Assembly (NCBI GenBank): GCA_018287875.1
Contig: JAGVVL010000022.1
Location: 1,736,001-1,800,000 of the forward strand
DNA length: 64,000 nucleotides
Source: Nigrospora sphaerica
Taxonomy: Eukaryota > Ascomycota > Sordariomycetes > Amphisphaeriales > Apiosporaceae
Reading direction: 5' to 3'
Shown here: piece after piece, positions 11,835-21,992 of the stretch
How the letters are laid out: each line of letters opens with the position of its first letter
How positions within the stretch are numbered: position 1 is the first letter of the stretch
The notes under the pieces: generated by a model
What the model saw: the letters and a program-made list of their open reading frames with translations, nothing else
What the model was told of the DNA's origin: nothing
Databases searched by the model: none
Translations under genes and position numbers: made by a program

Positions 11835-13011
11835 CTTGGACCCGGGACAATGCGGACGGGGAGGCGAGGTGGCGAGCGAGCGGTGAAAGGCAAGCTTAAC
11901 CAGCAGGGGCCGGCTAGGACGGCGACAGCGACCGTGGGCCTCATTATGTAGACGTCGAGGACCGCCGGCGGTGTCATCCGGGCACTGGCGCTCAGAGACA
12001 GTATGACGATGCACCCGCTTCCCCTCCCTCCCCTCACCCCAGCTTCTCGGCAGGCTTCCCCGCAGACATACTGCGGCCTTGCATATGCCCACTACCGATA
12101 CCCACCTGCGAGGCAACATGCCAACCTCTCGTCGCCTGCGAGAGTTGGGCCATGCGCAGATGGTGATGGACAACGGCAGGCCGACATATGCTGCCGCCGA
12201 GGTAATTCGACACTGGTCCTGCAAAACGCACCCCGTGTGATGCGCCTCGGAATCACCAAGCCGACCGAGGATGGCGGATATCCGGGCTGCACGTTCGGCC
12301 CGCTTTGCTCTGGAAGCATGCCAGGTCGGGAAAAGGGACGAGCGGCAGACGGCAGGCACATGGCCATGCGCCGTCAGAGTGACTCCCTACGTGACGCCTG
12401 CAGCAGCTTCGGCACGGGAAGCTGGCTATACGGCTGCACACGGTAGCGAGATGAGATAGACTTGCTGCCATGCGCATGCGCATGTCTTGGCCGGTAGGTC
12501 ATGGCAGGATGGCGGTGTGGGCGGCACAGTAAGATCTGACTGGATCAATGGAAATCGGTTGCAGGGGCGGTCGGTTGCTGTTGGAAGCGTGAAGCATGGG
12601 GGGGATTTGGGGAATCTGCGGGGAGGGAAGGTGTCCAAATCTGCTTGCCCTCACTGACAGGTGCTCGATTGCACCCTTCGCGCGCAGGCAAAGACCAATA
12701 ATGGCTGCTTCGTGTATTATGCATCGACCTTCATCAGACAGACAATTGCATTACGAATCATGGCGCCCTCTTGTCTGGAAGACGCAATGGCGTGGCTTCC
12801 ATGAAGCGGCTGACCATTCCGTGGTCTGGGGTTCCCAGCTTAATCGGTTCGGCTCCGGGTACCCCGAACCCCGTCCATCATAAGCACTTCCTGATCCCGT
12901 TCCGTCCAAGCCCAGCGACCTACATCTTGGCTGAGCACCATCGTCCAGCCACCGTACCCACAGAGCTCTCACTACACCTACCATCCAGGAACCCCCGGAT
13001 CCACTGACGAC
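11835..13011. other. Intergenic region and GH43 promoter
   Basis: No gene recognised. Pyrimidine/C-rich runs near 12011-12045 include CCCCAC/CCCCAG-like matches to the CreA consensus upstream of the GH43 gene. I treat these as weak because the tract is simply C-rich. Short open frames on both strands show no domain. Confidence 0.4.
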
Positions 13012-13747
13012 ATGTCGGCTGCCGGGGAATCTTCGTCCGAGCCCACCCCCGTCCGCCACCGAGAGGACTGCGAGAGGACGGCCGAGATCATCAAGGACAA
13101 GGCGACAACGGGCAGCTGGTACGTAGCCTTTCCCAAGGAGCAACTGGGGAACTGGGGCGCGAGATTCGCCTCGAGTACGACACGGGCCTCGCGCTGGTCT
13201 GCATGTCGGGCAAGCGTCCCACGCGCGGCATCGATCTGGCCGCGCGGCCTGCCCGAGGCGCTCGCCGACATGGCCGCCCACGGGGATGCCGCGGGAGAAG
13301 CCGCGCGCCCGGACCCCCAAGCCGCACCGGGAGGCACGGGGCCGCCAGCGTGGGGACGCCCATGCCGCGCCCTCGGGCCACGGCACAGAGCAACCGGCGC
13401 GGGGGAGGGCCCAACATCGAAGACTTCAACCACTTCCGGCGAGAACGGAGCCATGGCGCCCGGCAGCCATGCCGTGATGATGCCTATTACCACTAGGAGG
13501 GATGGGGAACCGGGCCGAAGGGGACAACCGCGTCGAGGAACCGAGTGTGGAGGAGATGGCCGGGGGCATGAATGACCTTACGCGACGCATCGGTGACATA
13601 CTGCGACACGACGAGCTCCCGAGGAACCCGCGGGACCTCGACAGGCTGTCGCAAAATGCCTCAGTACGGAACCCCAACGGACATGGCCGAAGGCCACGCC
13701 AGTCGTGGCGACGACGGGACGATCCCTTATCGCCCGACTTTTACTAG
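13012..13747 (+). pseudogene. Hypothetical gene with coding-like segments in three frames
   Basis: Three successive protein-like stretches lie in different frames of one strand. Segment A (from an ATG at 13012 to about 13150) is hydrophilic, with DCERTAEIIKDKATTGSWY. Segment B (about 13161-13496) begins EIRLEYDTGLALVCMSGK and ends NIEDFNHFRRERSHG before a stop. Segment C (13502-13747) reads GDNRVEEPSVEEMAGGMNDL and ends in an Arg-rich tail. I could not join them with good splice sites: a GTACGT at 13119 gives an immediate stop with the nearest acceptor. Either frameshifts have broken a lineage-specific gene, or unrecognised introns remain. No known domain is seen. Confidence 0.35.
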
Positions 13748-14490
13748 ATGAGCGGCACAACACAGGTAGGTCGACCAGCCGCTTGGTTGTTGGTGAGTAG
13801 CGAAGCTAGTCATCATGGCTTCGGATTTGTGTCGTGATTTTAGCGAACTGCTTCTTATAACGGGTGCTCTTGCAGCAGCATTAGGAAATCAACGCAAGTA
13901 GGAAGATTGAGCATTCATCGATGCCATGTCCGCTAAAGTCCGCTGACCAACAGTGACGGCGGTGGGTGGTAGCAGAATCATTAATAATAAGCTTGAGGAT
14001 CTGCGCGATACTAATACACGGAATCGAAGCGAGGAACAGCTTGCAACCGCTCCCCAAGTGCGGAGAAGACGGCGATAAACCGTAGATAACCCGTAAGTCC
14101 CTCTTCGCTAGTGAGGCGGGCGGAAATTCGGACGGCGCAGGGCGTAAGTTTCTTACAGCAACGGCGATGGAGCGGGCCCGGTCGCCACGGCGGATGGCAT
14201 GCCCGATCGTCCCATTCGGCTTTAGGGGATAACTAAGCTACGAATGCCGACGGCTGCAACGTTCCCCCCTTGAGCTGGGTGTTGACGACATGATATAAAG
14301 ACGCGAAGCAAGTGGGTATGTATGTACGCTGGAAGGTTAGCCGGGGTTGAACTACGAGAACAAAAGCGCCTCGAGAAGAACCAAGACTCGACACGCTTGC
14401 ACATCTCTTCACGGCCACTCACACACACACACTCACACACACACTCACACACACGCGCATCGCTTTTACTTCTCCCCGGGAAAAGCAGCA
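13748..14490. other. Intergenic region, leader of the aldo-keto reductase gene
   Basis: No gene found. The sequence is less GC-rich than its flanks around 13800-14050. It ends in a CA microsatellite just before the reductase ATG. Confidence 0.45.
14416..14456 (+). repeat. (CA)n microsatellite in 5' leader
   Basis: About 40 bp of CA/CTCA repeats ending about 35 bp before the aldo-keto reductase start codon, so probably in its 5' UTR or core promoter. Slippage would be expected to make it length-variable. Confidence 0.8.
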
Positions 14491-15584
14491 ATGGCCTCGA
14501 AATACCCGCAGCGCAAGATCGGCGACGACGCCGTGTCGGCGCAGGGGCTGGGGTGCATGGGCATGTCGTTCGGGTACACGTCGGGGGGCGGCAAGGACGA
14601 CGACGAGGCGTCGCTGCGGGTGCTGACGCGGGCGGCGGACCTGGGCATCACGTTCTGGGACACGTCGGACATCTACGGGCCCTTTACCAACGAGCGGCTG
14701 CTGGGCCGCTGGTTCCGCGAGACGGGGCGGCGCGACGAGATCTTCCTGGCGACCAAGTTCGGTGCCAAGCTCCACGACGGCCGGCTCAGCGTCGACGGCC
14801 GGCCCGAGTACGTGCGCGCGGCCTGCGAGGCCAGCCTCGAGCGCCTCGGGACGGACCGCATCGACCTCTACTACCAGCACCGCGTCGACGCCGCCACGCC
14901 CATCGAGCGCACCGTCGAGGCCATGGTGGCGCTCCAGCGCGAGGGCAAGGTCCGCCACCTCGGCCTGTCCGAGTGCTCGGCCCGCACGCTGCGCCGCGCC
15001 GCCGCCGTCGCCCCCATCGCCGCCGTCCAGCTCGAGTACTCGCCCTTCGCCCTCGAGATCGAGTCGCTCGAGACCGGCCTCCTCGCCGCCGCCCGCGAGC
15101 TCGGCGTCAAGATCATCGCCTACTCGCCCCTCGGCCGCGGCTTCCTCACCGGCGCCATCAAGAGCCGCGCCGACCTCGACCCGACCGACTCGCGCTTCGG
15201 CCACCCCCGCTTCACCGAGGAGAACTTCGGCGGCAACCTGAAGCTCGTTGAGACCCTCGCCGCCATCGCCAAGGAGAAGGACTGCACGCCGGGCCAGCTT
15301 GTCCTGGCCTGGGTCTTGGCGCAAGGCGAAGGTAAGCCCAAGCGCAACCCGCTTTGTCCCGTTGTCGGATCGCGACTGATGAACCCCTCCCAGATTTCAT
15401 TCCCATTCCCGGAACCAAGCGCGTCAAGTATCTGGAGGAGAACGCGGACGCGGTGAATGTCAAGCTCAGCACCGAGGATGAAAAGAGGATCCGCCAGGCC
15501 ATTGAGAGCGTCGGTGGTACAAAGGGGGAGAGATACCCTCCGGCTATGATGGCTCAGTGTTTTGGTGACACCCCGGAGCTGTAG
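14491..15584 (+). CDS. Aldo-keto reductase (AKR13/YakC-like)
   Basis: NADPH-dependent cytosolic carbonyl reductase, 343 aa from two exons (14491-15331 and 15394-15584; the intron has GTAAGC and CAG ends). The catalytic tetrad is visible: Asp in FWDTSDIYG, Tyr in the same DIYG motif, Lys in LATKFGAK and His in YYQHRVD. GLGCMGMSFGY near the N-terminus and IIAYSPLGRGFLTG mark the AKR13 branch. The cofactor-binding end reads IPIPGTKRVKYLEEN, which is only restored by splicing. Length is normal. The ATG at 14491 precedes MASKYPQRKIG, a normal N-terminus; an in-frame ATG at 14347 would add a low-complexity His/Thr run from the CA repeat and was not chosen. The natural substrate is unknown. Confidence 0.9.
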
Positions 15585-15806
15585 CTCTTGCAGCAGGTGT
15601 TACGGATCGGTGGCAGACCCCTACAGCGAGAGAAAGTATGGACTTTCTTTCGAAAACTTATTTCTGAGCAGTACCTGGGACACATGAATCAAGACAATTG
15701 TTACCATGGTTCTTTCTCGCAGTACCCGACATCGAGACCTCTTCTGTATGTGACCAAAAAACAACAAAAAGATATCCAGATCGTTGGTCGTGAGGGATAA
15801 AAATAT

Positions 15807-15878
15807 CTCTCTGGCGGGGAATTGAACCCCGGTCTCGAGCGTGACAAGCTCGCATACTGACCACTATACTACCAGAGA
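15807..15878 (-). tRNA. tRNA-Asp (GTC)
   Basis: Folds as a 72-nt cloverleaf on the minus strand. The acceptor stem is TCTCTGG with CCAGAGA, the discriminator is G, and the anticodon stem CGAGC/GCTCG encloses loop TTGTCAC with anticodon GTC. The T arm contains GGTTCAATTCC. There is no intron. Confidence 0.93.
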
Positions 15879-16523
15879 AACAACTGTTGTTCCTGTTGCG
15901 GATGGAAATAGATGAGCTTATTCAGACTCATAATCAGTTATCGTCATGATGGGGAAAGTCGATGGTGGGCAACGGGAGACTTTTTTTGCTCACTCGCTCC
16001 TCTTGGCTCCGAACGGCTTACACTGGGCTGCCATGCACCACGAAAGCTTTGTTGGAAGCTCTTGATCTCTCGCCAGGCAAGTCCGTTAACCCATTTTCGC
16101 CTTTGCGTGTCGCGCGGCTTTTGATTACGATCAATGCCGGTCGGGCTTAGCTTCATTGACTCCAGACTGGTGGACTGAAATGGAAGTTAAATCGCCCCTC
16201 TTATCGCCAACCCTGCCACCAGGTCAACGAGTGTGGGAGCAAGGTTTCCACATTGGAACCAGGCACAGTCTTCATCTCCATGTGGTAGGAATGATTAGGT
16301 ACGTAAAGCAACACTGAGGATCAATCGATGCGGATTGGCACGGCAAAGGAACGATTGGTGCTGCCTTGAAAACACGAAGAACTATGGAAGTCCCACGGCG
16401 ACGAGGTCTAGTGGTCTTGGTTCAGATATATCGGAGTGCATCCACATTTGATACATAGGAATGGGGTGAAAAATTGATAATTCTTTTTGCATCCAGCTTT
16501 AAGGTATTGCAGAAGACCTTTGC
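15879..16523. other. Spacer between tRNA-Asp and ankyrin relic
   Basis: About 650 bp, less GC-rich than the genes. No gene or RNA recognised. It may include further decayed 5' parts of the ankyrin-repeat relic, which I cannot read. Confidence 0.4.
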
Positions 16524-16840
16524 ACGGGGCAACCCATGAAATGGGCGATTAGAAAGGGGCACGTTGACATAGTACGGCTTCTCCCCGACGCAAACGCTGC
16601 AGTCGACCCCGAAGACAAAGGGAGCCGGACACCTCTATCGAATACCGCAGAGAATGGGCATGAGGCCGTGGTGTAGCTGTTCCTTGAAGAGAAGGCCAGG
16701 TCGATTCGAAAGAAGGAGTGAAGTGGCGGACACCACGATCATATGCTGCCGAAAACGGACACGAATCCGTGGTGCTAGTGCTCCTCGAAAAGAAGGGTCC
16801 CATCAACTTGGAGAATTACATCGACTTTGCATCACCGTAA
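16524..16840 (+). pseudogene. Ankyrin-repeat gene relic
   Basis: Two to three ankyrin repeats are legible. One frame reads KWAIRKGHVDIVRLL, then TPLSNTAENGHEAVV, followed by an in-frame TAG at 16674-16676 and LFLEEK. After a shift near 16690, a second frame reads QVDSKEGVKWRTPRSYAAEN and GHESVVLVLLEKKG up to a TAA at 16838. The TPLxxAAExGHExVVxLLLE pattern is the fungal ankyrin consensus. One nonsense codon and one frameshift, and the lack of an N-terminal effector domain nearby, mark it as a fragment of a larger ankyrin protein, such as a NACHT- or HET-linked type. The parent class is inference. Confidence 0.75.
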
Positions 16841-17140
16841 GGGCAAGAAGGGAAGCCAACGCAAGAGTGGCTATGCATCCAAGACAGGCGCACGACGTCA
16901 AAAACCTGTCGATACGATGCTTGTCGCTACTATCAAGTCCGGTCTTCGTAATGTGGACTAGAGGCAAACAACAGTCGCTTGAAGCGAACGGCAACCTGCG
17001 GCTTTCCAATGAGCCAACCACACTAGGCTAAAACACCGGATCCAGATAGAGATGAGAGACAAGAGGCAAAAAAAAAAGGCACTAAGAGGGAACAGAAAAA
17101 GAACCCCGACACTCAGTACCTGGAACCAAAACAAAAACTT
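16841..17140. other. Spacer between ankyrin relic and tRNA-Lys
   Basis: Three hundred bases with an A-rich stretch (about 17050-17135) directly downstream of the minus-strand tRNA-Lys 3' end. Its minus-strand reading contains T runs suited to RNA polymerase III termination. No gene recognised. Confidence 0.4.
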
Positions 17141-17213
17141 CGCCATGCATGGGACTCGAACCCATAACTTTCAGATTAAAAGTCTGACACGCTGACCATT
17201 GCGTCAGCACGGC
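17141..17213 (-). tRNA. tRNA-Lys (TTT)
   Basis: A 73-nt minus-strand cloverleaf. The acceptor stem GCCGTGC pairs with GCATGGC (one G-T wobble), with discriminator G. The anticodon loop is CTTTTAA in stem CAGA/TCTG, giving anticodon TTT. The T arm contains GGGTTCGAGTCCC. No intron. Confidence 0.93.
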
Positions 17214-17779
17214 GCAACTTGAGTTGATTGGTTACTTTTTCTCTGGCTTATTCTTTCTGATATAGAGTTGGCAAAAATGCGGAGAGCGGTTGGACGCGCT
17301 CCAGCTCCCTTAGGGCGAAGGTAAACAAGGGGATACGACCCGAGGGTAACTGGGAATGGAGCCGGTGGCCCAGGTATCGCGATCGGGGTCAGCAATCGCT
17401 GTCGCCATCCTGCCGCAAACGCTTGGCACGGCTAGGAACGGGGGGATGTTGCAGCTCCAATGCTGCTACATGGCTTACCTAAGGGTATTCGTTCTCGGGG
17501 AAGGGGTGTACGGGATTTTCTACAATTGGTGGCGGGCGGTGTTGTATTTGGACCCCGGACTCAACGGTCGTTTCGCCCCCGTACTCGTCCGGGCCGGCCT
17601 GTTTGGTAACCTTAATGGCCGATTACAGAAGATGCACGCGAGCAAGACCCCGGGACTTTCTTCTGCATAGTAAAAGCGCAGCATGCTTACTCATTCGTAA
17701 CACGTTCTCTCATTCAGGGTATCTTACAACTTTCGTCTCGACAAACAGCCTTACTCCCTTCGCGGCACCGCGCCCTCCC
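17214..17779. other. Spacer between tRNA-Lys and the MDR dehydrogenase
   Basis: About 570 bp containing the 5' flank of tRNA-Lys and the 3' flank of the dehydrogenase. No coding sequence is supported. Confidence 0.4.
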
Positions 17780-18945
17780 TTACTCGATGTTGATGGCGAT
17801 TTTGCCAAAGTGGCCCTGCTTCCACATGTGCTCGTAGGCGTCGCGGGCCTGGTCGAGGGAGAACTGCGTCTTGTCGAGGACGGGGTGGATGTCGTTGGCC
17901 TCGATGGCGGCCACCATGTCCTCCATGAGCTCCTTGGAGCCGACGTACACGCCGCGGGCGGTGCAGATGTGCGTCAGCGTCTCGAGCACGTTGACGTCGG
18001 GCTTGGCGCCGCCGAGGAAGCCGATGATGCTGATGACGCCCTCGAACTTGATGGCGTCCATGGCGTGCGCCAGCGTGTTGGCGCCGCCCACCTCGACGAT
18101 GTGGTCCACGCCCGCGCCGCCGGGGGTCAGGCTCTTGGCCGTCTTGCCCCAGTTCGTGTCCTCCTTGTAGTTGATGACGTGGTCAGCCCCCAGCTTCTTC
18201 AGCATCTCGCCCTTCTCCTTGGACGACGTCGTCGAGATGACGGTGGCGCCGGCCGCCTTGGCGAACTGGAAAGAGAGGGGGTTGGGTTAGCAGGCCGGGC
18301 TATGCGGAAGCAGTCGGAAGCATCATGGATAGCTTACCTGGAGAGCAAAGATGCTCACACCACCGGTGCCCTCGGTGAGGACGGTCTGGCCGGGCTTCAG
18401 GGGCTTCAGGCCGAACAGGGCGTTCCAGGCCGTCAGACCGGCGCACGTGAGGGTACTGGCCTCGGCGTAGCTCAGGTTCTTGGGGGCCCGGACAACGCCG
18501 TTCTCGTTGAAGGTGCCGTACTGGCGGAGGGTGCCGTCCACGACACCGCCGAGGCCGGTCTGGGCGATGGCGTTGGTCATGGGGCCGAACTGGTGGCCCT
18601 GGTTGAAGAGGGTCACAACCTTGTCGCCCTTCTTCCACTGGGTGACCTTGGAGCCAACCTCAACAATCTCACCGGCGCCGTCGGAACCAGCGACGACGGG
18701 GAAGTTGGTGGGGAAGGGGTACATTCCCTAGCGGTGACATGTCAGCTGGAATCCGGGTGCTCTCGCGGAGCCAAGAACCGTACCTTGGGGATGATGAGGT
18801 CGCGGTAGTTCAGGGAGGCTCCGCGCATCTTGACGAGCACCTCATTCTCGCCGCACTTGGGGATCTCGGCATCGACGAACTGGAGGCCGTCGAAGTCCTT
18901 GTCGGTGCCCGCGACGGACCACTGCTTCTGAGTCGTGGGAGCCAT
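17780..18945 (-). CDS. MDR-family alcohol dehydrogenase / quinone oxidoreductase-like
   Basis: NAD(P)(H)-dependent medium-chain oxidoreductase, 345 aa from three exons (18945-18784, 18727-18338 and 18265-17780), all phase 0. The GroES-like half contains LVKMRGASLNYRDLIIPK and VAGSDGAGEIVEVG. The Rossmann half contains TGGVSIFALQFAKAAGATVI, whose glycine-rich part is split by intron 2, then KLGADHVINY and VGGANTL. The NYRDL motif, with no cysteine-rich structural-zinc lobe, places it with the zinc-independent-like members often annotated as zinc-type alcohol dehydrogenases. The substrate is unknown. The ATG at 18945 gives a normal N-terminus. Confidence 0.88.
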
Positions 18946-20897
18946 TATGTATATGGGGAGGTCGGAGCGAGCTGTGTTTAAGCACGTCGGGATGGATGTC
19001 TTGTCCTTTTTTTCTTGTTTGCTGGATCGAGACGGGATTCACTAGCCGGCCGGGGGAGGGGGCGTGGGAAGCAATATGTACCCGTCGCTCTCTCTACACC
19101 GGCCAGACCGGTGCCAGCGGCTCCATTGCGATCGCTTGTCAATCTGTCCCATCACCCCGTCGGATTACGTATCCTGGCCGGGTCTGCCAGGCTGTTGTGC
19201 TCCATTTTGGCCCACGGAAGCTTCTCGGCGGGAGGGCCAGATGCCGTCATGAAAAGATGGTATCCGGCATTGGTGCGGCAATTGGGCCCTTTTCGGCAGT
19301 GCGCCTTCGTGTGGAGCTGAGATGCGGACGATATGCCGAAACCAGTCGCCGCGTCCTGGACGCAGGGCTAGACAGCTCACCACCGACGCTGGACCGGCTA
19401 CTTCCTGCCCAGCCCCCCAGCCATACCATTATAGGTACAGCCCGCCTGTCTCTTCGCCGGGCTGTCGAACATACCTGCTCACCCTGCTGTACATACATAC
19501 GCAAAAGGGAACCGAGCTGCCCGCGAACCTGACGGTTGCACTATCCGCACACCCGGCAAATCAAGGTTGGTGGGGAGCAGAATTATCAACGTCACCAGGA
19601 CGCAAAAAAAGTGCGGAACCCGCGTCTTTCTTGACGACCCGCCCGAGCTATCCGATTCTGGGACCGTAGGAACGCCAATTGGGAGGCTCGCGATTCAGTC
19701 GATAGACGAATTGCTTGGAATAGCTGAAGCAATAGGCAGGCAATACCGATCGACATCCATGGATCCCTGGGATCCAGTCAGCGGGCTGCAGTTGAGTTGG
19801 ATGGAGCCTGCAGGAACATCGGCGTCACCCCGTCTGAGGTAAGCAGAGGGGGAAAGAAGTCCCGCCGGGTCCTCAGGGTCCAAAACCGCGAACATTGCCC
19901 CTCGGAACCGCAATTTTTCTGCATGGTATGGCGGGGGCGGAGGGGGGAGAGGGAAACATAGGCTCATACTCATGGGTCCAGGGCCGCCAGTGCCAGCTAA
20001 TAAAACCGGAGCTCACCTGGCGTCCGGTGTGCGGAAATGGTTCGGGATATCGTCGCTGGAAGGCTTCCAGAAACAGGGCGAAGGAGCGGTTTCTACCACT
20101 AGTACAATACGCCGTCCCAGCCTCCAATACAGGGGCCGTCGGCGCCGCCCGCCCGTCCGCACGCGCTACTTCTTTCTTATTCGATTCGTCCTCCGCACTG
20201 GTCCGTACGTACGAAAGCGTGCTGCGGTGCGTCGAGCGCTTGCCGCCTTCCGCAGGGACCTCGGTCATGCGCGATCGATGGATGAATAGCTTCTATCCAG
20301 TCCGCTGGCAACGGAGCAGCCGCCTGTTGTCGCCCCACCGTCCCGCGTTGTAGGTGTCGGTCTTGTAGCCAACGGCGGCGGCATCTTTTCCGCCCTCTTG
20401 GCCCTCGCCAAGCCTGCACCTCCTCCTCCTGCTCTTCTTCCTGCTCCTCCTCCTACTCCTCCTCCTCCTCCTCCTCGCGCGACTGTGCAGTAGCGAGATT
20501 ATCCCCGAACCCCCCAGCGTATGCCGCGCCTTTTTTTACGCATCGCCGCATCGTCTCTTGCCCGTGGCCAGGGCGAGGCAAGTCCAGCCTCTCGGCTGAG
20601 GTCCTGTCTCGTGCATCATCGTCCCATACGATGGAGCTATGTTATGAACTCCACCAACGCCGTCATTTCCCCCCCTCGCGCTCGTGCATACCCTGGCGCA
20701 TCAACGGGTCATGATTCCTCCACCAGAAGTTCCGGCCGTTTCGGCTTCCCCTTACCAAATATTTGCCGACGTCCCGACCCTACCAAAAGCATGTGACAGG
20801 CTGTCTTGCACTGGCAGGATGCCGCGAGACTATCACCGAGGTCGATATTGGGCTGGAAACTCCCACAGCCATGTCTTCATCACCCAAGGTTGCTAAT
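18946..20897. other. Intergenic region, about 1.95 kb
   Basis: Dehydrogenase promoter and unassigned sequence. Open frames around 18996-20353 lack domains, consistent codon use or splice signals. A CTC-type microsatellite sits near 20420. No transposon termini recognised. Confidence 0.4.
20419..20476. repeat. (CTC)n-type trinucleotide repeat
   Basis: A 58-bp imperfect CTC/CTT tract interrupted by TG and TA variants, in non-coding sequence. It would encode only poly-Glu or poly-Leu type runs and I see no gene around it. Confidence 0.8.
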
Positions 20898-21992
20898 TCA
20901 GCTCATATCCATATTCCTCCGCTCTAAATCCTCATCCCGGAGCATGCATTGGTAAGTAATGCCGTTGGCCGCGAACGGCGCCCAATAGCGGGCGAAGCCC
21001 TTCTCAGGCCGCTCTACCTTCTCGCCATTTAGTGGCACCTTCTCGCCATAACGGTTCGTGGTTCGGCCACCTTTCTTCCCCGGTGGATGGGTTGTTTGTC
21101 ATGATATTGGCGAATGCCGTTCCTTTGAGCCAGTCATGGGGCCCATTCTTCGTCTTGCCGTAAAGGTGCAGAAGGGGGCGCAGGGCGGACATCCAGCGGC
21201 AGACTGGGGGGGAATCCCAGATGTCGTCGTTGAAGGAAGACTACCTTCAGCGAAGTCAGACGTAGGAGGGCCGTCTGTTGCTCGCCAAGTCTTTGAAGAG
21301 GTGCTGCGCCTTTCGGCCGGATCCCGGTTTCAGCTTACTGTTTGGCTTATGAAGGCCTCAAACGAGATCAACACGTTCTGTACGACGACGACACCCCTGA
21401 GCCTCGTTCGCCCGTGAACCCTACAGGACTTGCGTCGCTTGTACGTGCTGCACTATTTTACCAGGAGAAGCACTGGGGAGAGGCTGCCCGGCATGACGAA
21501 GATGTCCTTGGCCGGGTCGACCCAAAGGATCTCGCACTGGCAGCCGACCGCTCGCTCGAACAGCCACTCCCGTTCGATGCATCGGTTGTAACGCATCGGG
21601 CACCTACGACCCCCTTCGCCGTTTGAAAAAACGCTGTGGGTGCATTTCCACGGAGATCCGGCAAGAATGGGCCGGAAGCGACGGTGTACGGTGTGCTAGA
21701 CGGCGGCGTCGATCCTCAGTATCGTGTTGATGGGGGCGCGGCGCTGCCTGCTTACTTGCCAGAGGTGTGACGGGTGATTCTGGCCTTCGAGAGACCAACT
21801 CAAGATCTCGAGGCGGAGATCGAACGGGAGGTCGTGATACGCAGCCGGCTCGCCAACGGACGTTTCGTAGTGGCGACACGGCGGGGGGCCACGATCTCTC
21901 TTGCTCTCTCCCGAGGCATCGACGTTGGCGAAACGATGAGTGGTGATTGTGGTGGCTTTGAGGATATTGTTTCCTGCTATGGTATCTTTCAT
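20898..21992 (-). pseudogene. Eroded 2EXR/F-box-like protein gene
   Basis: Protein-like stretches line up on the minus strand. From an ATG at 21992, an N-terminal part contains YHDLPFDLRLEILSWSLEG, resembling the LPxELRxxIW start of 2EXR or F-box proteins. A GTAAGC donor after SHLWQ and a TAG acceptor at 21696 define a 60-bp intron, so the apparent stop there is not a nonsense codon. The next exon reads RYNRCIEREWLFERAVGCQC and ILWVDPAKDIFVMPGS. After that the frame breaks. Later pieces are LLHLYGKTKNGPHDWLKGTA and, one base out of frame, EKGFARYWAPFAANGITYQC ending at a TGA at 20898. Stops between pieces and the shift inside GGAAGAAAGG suggest decay. The family call is tentative. Confidence 0.5.

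Noticed and set aside
14419..15324. Minus-strand open frame of 301 codons over the aldo-keto reductase
   Set aside because: Antisense shadow of third-position GC; the catalytic tetrad is on the plus strand.
17603..18808. Plus-strand open frame of 401 codons over the MDR dehydrogenase
   Set aside because: Val/Gly/Asp-rich antisense shadow; the dehydrogenase exons on the minus strand join in frame with full Rossmann motifs.
21696..21698. Nonsense codon in the 2EXR/F-box-like relic
   Set aside because: A GTAAGC donor and this TAG as acceptor define a 60-bp in-frame intron, so the stop is better explained as the intron end.
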